A stretch of 64,000 bases of DNA from Rhyzopertha dominica (lineage: Eukaryota; Arthropoda; Insecta; Coleoptera; Bostrichidae). Where the stretch lies: positions 34,218,942-34,282,941 of the forward strand of contig QCXZ01000001.1 of NCBI GenBank assembly GCA_025024175.1, given 5' to 3'. Every line of letters starts with the position of its first letter. Positions within the stretch are counted from its first letter, which is position 1. Position numbers and translations under genes: made by a program. Positions 58,430 through 64,000 of the stretch are shown here, one piece after another. The notes under the pieces were generated by a model. That model was not told where the DNA came from. It searched no databases and saw nothing but the letters and a program-made list of their open reading frames with translations.

Positions 58430-59175
58430 GGCATCAGGAAATTTGCCAATCGTTTAACATGGAACATCAAAACAGACCTCCTATTGCTAATTAACTGTTA
58501 GTAGACTTGTTGCGCGATTTCGCGAAATGAGTACTGAGTAGTGTAAAGGATTTGCCAAGATTGATCATCCCAAAAATTTGAACCTGTCCTTGCGTCAGGT
58601 GGCAATAAACAACGACATACGCTACTGGCTAAACTTTATCAAAAGTTCTTTTAAGATCCGATTGACCTACATTGTAAATTTCATGACGATTCTAATGCGC
58701 GCTTACAATTTTGCGTGATACTGATGAGAATATTCTGTTTTCTGACGAAGCAACTTTTTATTTAAACGGCATAGTCAATTAATCATGAAGTCCTTATTTT
58801 TCATTGTAATTTTACGGCAGATGAGGTATTTTGAAATTCCCAGAGATAATTTGGTATACCTGCACTAGATGACGATGATGAGTTGGACAATGATATTCCA
58901 AGAGAAGACTTTTGGTGTAGCGGTACATGGATAGATCGCAGGGAGTTGTAGAAAGACAAGCCCGGTCGCCAGATTTGACTCCTTTAAAATTTTCTGTCTA
59001 GGGTAATTTAAAAAGTCCACACGCACTGGAATAATTACAAGCTCGTATTCGCTGAGCTGAAATGTGATTCCTACCTCCAGACGCTGTTAAACGTACTGTC
59101 GAGAGTGACTACGTTCGACTTCGGCAATGTCAGTTTGTAAAAGGACTGCAATTTGAACATTTTGGTGTATAAAAT
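58430..59175 (+). pseudogene. DUF4817/DDE-type transposase relic (copy 4)
   Basis: Plus-strand frames give 'NRPPIAN' and 'SSVKDLPR' (linker after the helix-turn-helix), then 'ENILFSDEATFYLNGIVN' with the first catalytic Asp intact (58727-58780). After a gap, 'QARSPDLTPLKF' carries the third block, followed by 'LQARIR' and 'FLPPDAVKRTVESDYVRLRQ', and the frame ends near 59170 with 'FEHFGV'. The second Asp block is missing and stops are frequent. Confidence 0.65.
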
Positions 59176-59179
59176 TCTT

Positions 59180-60400
59180 TTTTTGCTAATTCATTAAATG
59201 TGGAAACCACATGACGTATTTTGTTTCATTTGTGCACAGGTTTTGAATAACCATTTTTCTAATTGTGCCGTCTATAATTATTTTTTATGCCAAATGACAT
59301 AATGATTGAACATATTGAACACAGCAGGATTTTAATCAGCAGATTTCTGGGTTATCATTTATTATAACCTGTACTAATAATATACAGCCATATAATTCAA
59401 ATCAAATCAGACTAGCTTCCGTTAAAGGCGCTACCCGAGATATACAGGGTAAGGCAGAGGAAATGAACTTGTTTTTTTTTGTCCATAAGCTAATAAGGGC
59501 TACACTTTCTGTCCCACCTTATATTAAATTAACCTGTATAAGCTATACTTTCCACACAACCAGTGTCTGAAAAGTAAATTACACACTTTTTCATTAAAAG
59601 TAACTGATCATCAATTGCATTCATCTCGTATGTAAGTCGAAAGCAATATTTTAAATCCACGTTAACCTATATTACCAAAGTTTTTTCATTATAAATAAAA
59701 GAGCAACTATAATTACAGGACCTAATAGACCGAAAGGTTTTAATATTTAAGTGGTATTGTATAAAAGATAGTTTACAAAAATTGTAAGAATGGTACTACT
59801 AACTACACCTAAACAGCAGCAGTAGCTTACCAAAATACACATTTCGTGTGTCTTATTTCCATATGAAAGTTCACTTTCACTGAAATCTGCATTTTAATAC
59901 ACGCCTGTGTTTCCTAAAGCTGTTTTAGTGTTCGATAATCATTTACATAATTCTAAACAGCCAAAATTCATATAGTTTCCATTGCCTTTTACCTTTTATA
60001 AAAACCGTACAAAAGATTACTTGTTTAAAATTTTCTCGTCGGCAAGTGGCCTCAAGCATCCGTCTTTGAAAAACACACGCTGTAGATACGGTATCCTTTC
60101 TCTATAAAATTACATGAAATATCGTGTGACGTATTATTATATGCCGTAATTGAGTATTTGCCATGTATTTATATTTTATTAAATTGCGTATTAATAGGTA
60201 GTATATAATACACAAAGCAGCTGTGACAGCTTATAAAATCGAAAAAAATGGATCTAAGGTGTATTGTTAATGTATCAAAATGTGAATATTTAAAGTGAAA
60301 GCCAAAACGGGAACATACTGGCCGTGACGTAAGGTGTCTTGTAAATGGCCGCTTGTTTACATCCTAGGTATGTGGGTCACGCGTTAACGTCAGCCCCTTC
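59180..60400. other. non-coding region
   Basis: No gene recognised. A TATACAGGGTAAGG motif at 59451, like the ends of insect DNA elements, has no partner that I found. Confidence 0.45.
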
Positions 60401-60406
60401 AATTCA

Positions 60407-60539
60407 TCAGTTTGTTGTTTGAGTTCATTTTGTGACAAGCGAGCACGTCTTCAAATAATCTCCCGACCGTAGACGTACGTTCAGAGTTATGGAATTTGTG
60501 AAGAGCGAGGAGCGGTTCAACGCGGCAGAGATAAGGAAT
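60407..60539 (+). promoter_or_regulatory. possible promoter and first coding exon of a further gene
   Basis: In a GC-richer island (60300-60550) a perfect arthropod initiator TCAGTT (60407-60412) lies 80 nt upstream of ATG 60489. The 17 codons that follow ('MEFVKSEERFNAAEIRN') end before GTAAAAG, a possible donor at 60540. CRE-like sites TGACGTAAG (60325) and TTAACGTCAG (60384) lie upstream. No TATA box or convincing downstream promoter element is seen and no second exon is identified before 64000. Confidence 0.3.
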
Positions 60540-61925
60540 GTAAAAGCAACAGCATAAGTGAACTTATTGTCAAATTAACGTAGCATTGAAAATTTTATCA
60601 TAATGGGTTGTTGGAAACATTCTGTTTGTAAACATAAAAAAGTGGGAATCAAAAATTTACTCTAAACTTGACATTTATATTAAAGGTCAGAATAATTATA
60701 AATTGCCATTTATTTTCGNGGTCACTTGCGGCTCGTTTTCGGTTTGGTTGACAGTTGAATATATGNGGAACAACGTCNTTCTTTATTNTAACAAAAATGA
60801 ATGGTAAACACCTATAACCTCATAAAGAATAATAAAACTTGCATTAAAATGATCTTCACAACAGAAAAACAAACTTTGCGATTTCAGCATATCACGCCTA
60901 GTGGCCCTAAACCACTTTTCTTACGTTGATAATCTCGAAGAACGGTTACAAAAATTTTGTTAGCGGTACTGACTGATGTACTCTTACAGCCAGGTAGAAA
61001 ACAAAACTTGCTATCTTTTCCATACATAATAGATGCTTATAAAACTACTTTTTGGTGCGACCTCTTACACCGTCTTTTCAATAAACACCACACAAAAGCT
61101 TTTCCAATACAAGAATGACACCCATTAAACAGCACGCTCCTCGGTAATGTTTACGAGACATTTGACGTCACGAGTTGCATAACCTTAGTTAGAAGCGTTT
61201 TGGCGGTGACTCCTAAGATTCAAATTTCAGACCTGAAATTCTCTACCTACAAATATTTTTTTGTTTTTTTATCATGGCGTACAATATAAATGCACTTCAA
61301 GATTCATTATACGTAATTTTAAAAAAAAAAGTGGTACTACCCAATTCTGCACCTGTATAGCACGTGGTAAGAACGACAATGGCACTGTTTTTTTTTGCCT
61401 GATATGAGAAACCTTAACGTCGGGTATCATTAGATCGCGAATTGAGTCATTTTGCAGATATGGAAAGCTTTCCTTACCAAAACAGGAGACTTTTGCACAA
61501 TACTGGTACGTTACGACAGTTATCGACGCTTTCAGCTAATAAGCTATCATCATTGTCATATAAATATTGATTAAAAGTCGTTCTGATGTTGTCAAAATTA
61601 AAATCAATCGAATAGTATGGTATTTTCCAAAACCTATTAATTATCAGAACTAATTCACTCGAAAATAATACATCTTAACAAAAAACAAAAACCGCTGCAA
61701 TTGAATCAATACTTCAACATCCAATTGTCAACAAGACTTTTACGTTTTTATTTCTTGTACTATACGATTAGTAATCAGATATTGAGCATTTTTTCTCTCT
61801 ACGCATTTTTTCTAAGCCAAACAGTTCTCGTGCTATTAGCAAAAATATATAAATTTCCAAATAACTCGAAAATTATTTTTAAAAAATTACAAGAGTGCTT
61901 TCTGATCAGAAATTTGATTTTCACT
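60540..61925. other. non-coding region
   Basis: No gene recognised; the frame 61701-61970 is low-complexity hydrophobic and has no domain. Ns at 60719, 60766, 60779 and 60788. The 46-bp repeat copy 2 lies at 61638-61683. Confidence 0.5.
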
Positions 61926-61928
61926 TAT

Positions 61929-62124
61929 AATACCACAAGAGCTTCAAAATTATCGGGTATTTCCCGATAGGTTCGTTGCAAACAAATGAAGGAGTCAAGT
62001 TTTTCAGGTTAAAAAATCACGAGCGCGAAGCGCGAGTGATTTTTCCTGAAAAACTTGACGACTTTATTTGTTTGCAGGGAACCTTGAGGGAAATGCCAGA
62101 TAATTTTGAAGCTCGTGTGGTATT
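61929..62124. repeat. 196-bp imperfect palindrome
   Basis: Two arms of about 97 bp mirror each other around GAGCGCGAAGCGCGAG (about 62026), from AATACCACAAGAGCTTC on the left to GAAGCTCGTGTGGTATT on the right, roughly four bases in five matching. It abuts the left inverted repeat of the recombinase element. Confidence 0.85.
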
Positions 62125-62226
62125 CGGGGGATTATTTTTCCGACCCAAATGTCGGCCAATAGAATTGCACCATGAGATGAAATGAACAGTTAACAAATAA
62201 GAATTTCATAATGAATAAAACAACAT

Positions 62227-63450
62227 TTAATTAAGATTCAGGTTAGTGCAATTAAAAATACAATTGTTGTAAACATTGGTGCATGTTTTCTTCAAGTCAG
62301 AGTTATCGGTAATGGTCCCAGAAGAGGTAGATGGCATGAGGTTTATGCTGTTGATGGCATTTTCTGCAGTAGGCTCACTCCTTCGCAGTTTCTTGACAAT
62401 TAATTCGTGGTGTTCCTGGTCGAGTTGGAGATACGGCTTGATGGAGTTACTGTTGGCATGTCCAGTTATTTTGATTATCTGCTGCTCTCCCAGGCCCGAT
62501 TTCGCTAGATTGGAGACGGCTGTTGCACGACTGGAGTGATTGGTGATTTTTTTGTTACCAAGGTCAAGCCCAGCTTTTTGTGCTGACTCCTTAACCCACT
62601 TTGAAATCGTGTTTTGGCCTACTGGGGAATCCTTGTACCACCTAGCGCCTGGAACTTTATTCCAGAATGGATTTTGGGTCAGGAATAGTCTGTCGCTCTT
62701 GATATTGGCATCTCTCTTCTCTCTCAATTTCTGGAACAGTCTTACTGGGCACTTGTCAAGGATTTCCCGATTCTCCACCAGCCACTTGCTGTCTGATAAT
62801 TTTTTATCACCACCTTGTGTGGTCTTGCTGAAAATTGGATTGTATTCAATTCTCCCAGTTGTTTCCCCGTCATTTCGCTGTTCTGCCTTGAAGTGATGTA
62901 TTGACGCCATGCTGCCCTCACCACCTCTCCAAGCCAATTCCACTGATATTATCATGAATAATTTTTTCTGGAGGCCATCAGGAGTTTCCTCGTCCCAAAC
63001 AGTGGTCATTGCATCCCAATCTTTTTCCTCCAACGCTGCTGCACTTGCCCTCCGTTTTTCCGGAATAGATTGTAAAGCCTTACGCTTGGCATCACGAGCT
63101 CCTCGAGCGGTTTTGAATGCAGCATCCGAAAATGGGTTGATTTTGATGTCGAAATCGTTCAAATACTTTTCTTGAAGTAATTTGGCAGTCTGATTCCACA
63201 TTGTTTTTATTGTACCTTCCTTATAGTCTTCTCCATCCATTTTCTTCATATTGTAAGCGTAATCTTTCATAATGTTTGCCAATTGCGCTTCACTCGTTTC
63301 AGCACTCAATGTGTATTTCCTCTCAGTACAAAAAGTAGTAAATTGGTTCCAAACTGTTTTTTTTGCCTTCTCCGTATTAATGGGAACATTTCCTTTGACT
63401 TTTTTATCGATGGTGGACAGAGAACAAACTCCAAATCGACTCATTTTCAT
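62227..63450 (-). CDS. Crypton-type tyrosine recombinase, intact
   Basis: An uninterrupted 407-codon minus-strand frame starts at ATG 63450 (a second ATG two codons on is equally possible). The N-terminal helical region (about 20-125) corresponds to the core-binding domain. The catalytic domain has the expected set: Arg175 in 'LAWRGGEGS', a likely beta-hairpin Lys209 in 'IFSKTTQGG', His305-x-x-Arg308 in 'TNHSSRAT', His331 in 'KITGHANS' and Tyr340 in 'IKPYL'. A Ser/Thr-rich tail follows. Such enzymes join DNA through a 3'-phosphotyrosine and move Crypton elements; domesticated relatives exist in vertebrates. All active-site residues are present, so it may be functional or recently so. It differs clearly from the decayed Crypton at 29587-30559. 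Expression signals are not evident; the upstream inverted repeat at 63609-63665 is the obvious place for a promoter. Confidence 0.88.
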   Translation of the reverse strand: MKMSRFGVCSLSTIDKKVKGNVPINTEKAKKTVWNQFTTFCTERKYTLSAETSEAQLANIMKDYAYNMKKMDGEDYKEGTIKTMWNQTAKLLQEKYLNDFDIKINPFSDAAFKTARGARDAKRKALQSIPEKRRASAAALEEKDWDAMTTVWDEETPDGLQKKLFMIISVELAWRGGEGSMASIHHFKAEQRNDGETTGRIEYNPIFSKTTQGGDKKLSDSKWLVENREILDKCPVRLFQKLREKRDANIKSDRLFLTQNPFWNKVPGARWYKDSPVGQNTISKWVKESAQKAGLDLGNKKITNHSSRATAVSNLAKSGLGEQQIIKITGHANSNSIKPYLQLDQEHHELIVKKLRRSEPTAENAINSINLMPSTSSGTITDNSDLKKTCTNVYNNCIFNCTNLNLN

Positions 63451-63665
63451 GCAAAATCTCCAATTTTCACAATTGAATTCAACCTGTCAGTTTGACGTGT
63501 GGTTAATTTGACTGGATCATGTTTTGTTTTTTATATATAGCAACTACCAGAGAAAATAATCAAAAAATTATCAGTATAATACCATGTAGGTTGTACCACG
63601 TGACGTCGAATGGTGCAATTCTATTGGTCGATATTTGGGTCGGAAAAATAATCTATATAATACCA

Positions 63666-64000
63666 AAATTTAAAAAAATCGTACGAGCAGGGTCCAAAAC
63701 AGGTTTTTTTTTTGGAATATTTCGAAAATGTCAAAATTTTGAATAAATTTTCTCAGACACTTTTGGTGAGAAATTTTATTTCCTGTCTGATGGTATTTTT
63801 ATTTTTTGAATATATTAAATATATTCGGAGATATTTAGGAAAAACCGTTTTCTTTAAGTGACGCTTTTTTGCTAATATCTTTTAAACAGTTTGGTGCACC
63901 GAAAATTTATAAGAACGAATAATACTCGCAGTTATACTATTAATCACATACTAAAACGAAAAAAAAATAAAAATTTGCAAAATGGGTAGTTACCTCCCAA
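63666..64000. other. AT-rich end of window
   Basis: No gene. Homopolymer T and A runs (63703-63714, 63960-63967). Confidence 0.5.

Larger units (their letters stand above)
61926..63665 (-). mobile_element. Crypton-type element with inverted terminal repeats
   Basis: The unit contains an intact tyrosine recombinase gene (62227-63450). The segment 62118-62174 and the reverse complement of 63609-63665 match over about 55 bp: TGGTATT, six unlike bases, then ATTATTTTTCCGACCCAAAT and on to TTGCACCAT. TATAATACCA occurs as a direct repeat at 61926-61935 and 63656-63665, so the wider unit including the palindrome may be the mobile one. Known Cryptons lack terminal inverted repeats in the usual description. 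Confidence 0.6.

Noticed and set aside
62276..63511. Plus-strand open frames of 60-118 codons opposite the recombinase
   Set aside because: They are antisense shadows of the intact minus-strand recombinase gene.
1..64000. CRISPR array, rRNA genes or prophage-like region
   Set aside because: No regularly spaced repeats, no rRNA-like sequence and no bacterial gene organisation; the window is animal DNA.

Overview
The window is AT-rich animal DNA, almost certainly from an insect. It holds a spliced insect-type aquaporin gene, a captured histone H2B fragment with animal-like sequence, and arthropod-typical mobile elements: hAT with BED finger, mariner, transposases of the DUF4817/DDE type common in insect genomes, Penelope, jockey/CR1-like LINEs, gypsy, Cryptons and many foldback MITEs. 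Scattered single N bases suggest a draft assembly. No bacterial-style operons, rRNA genes or CRISPR arrays are present. The order cannot be fixed from the sequence alone; the aquaporin belongs to the entomoglyceroporin-like type known from hemipterans and holometabolous insects.

Layout. Positions 1-1545 hold the right part of a hAT transposon with an open transposase frame. Positions 1735-14310 are non-coding DNA with relics: a LINE reverse transcriptase piece, a 290-bp foldback element, a mariner-like relic, a Penelope-like RT relic and an inverted repeat pair. Positions 14310-20706 are a decayed gypsy retrotransposon interrupted by an ISL2EU-like DNA element, which itself carries a complete-ended hAT and a small Harbinger-like MITE. 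Positions 21321-40664 are the single convincing host gene, five plus-strand coding exons of an aquaporin with its N-terminal exon not found. Its introns are swollen by transposons, including an element that carries a histone H2B fragment, a broken Crypton recombinase, LINE pieces, a mariner relic and a long-TIR element with a DUF4817 helix-turn-helix frame. Positions 40900-60400 are mostly featureless AT-rich DNA with degenerate DDE transposases, a SINE-like insert and a tRNA-like relic. Positions 60407-60539 may be the promoter and first exon of a further gene. Positions 61926-63665 hold an intact Crypton-type tyrosine recombinase in a unit that has inverted terminal repeats and a flanking 196-bp palindrome.

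How the parts relate. Only the aquaporin is a plausible cellular gene: a six-helix membrane channel for water or small solutes. Everything else recognisable is mobile DNA. The intact recombinase at 62227-63450 and the open hAT frame at the left edge are the only transposition genes that look uninterrupted. The most interesting items are the TIR-bounded Crypton unit, the H2B-carrying TIR element, the aquaporin with a changed first NPA box, and the nested insertion stack.
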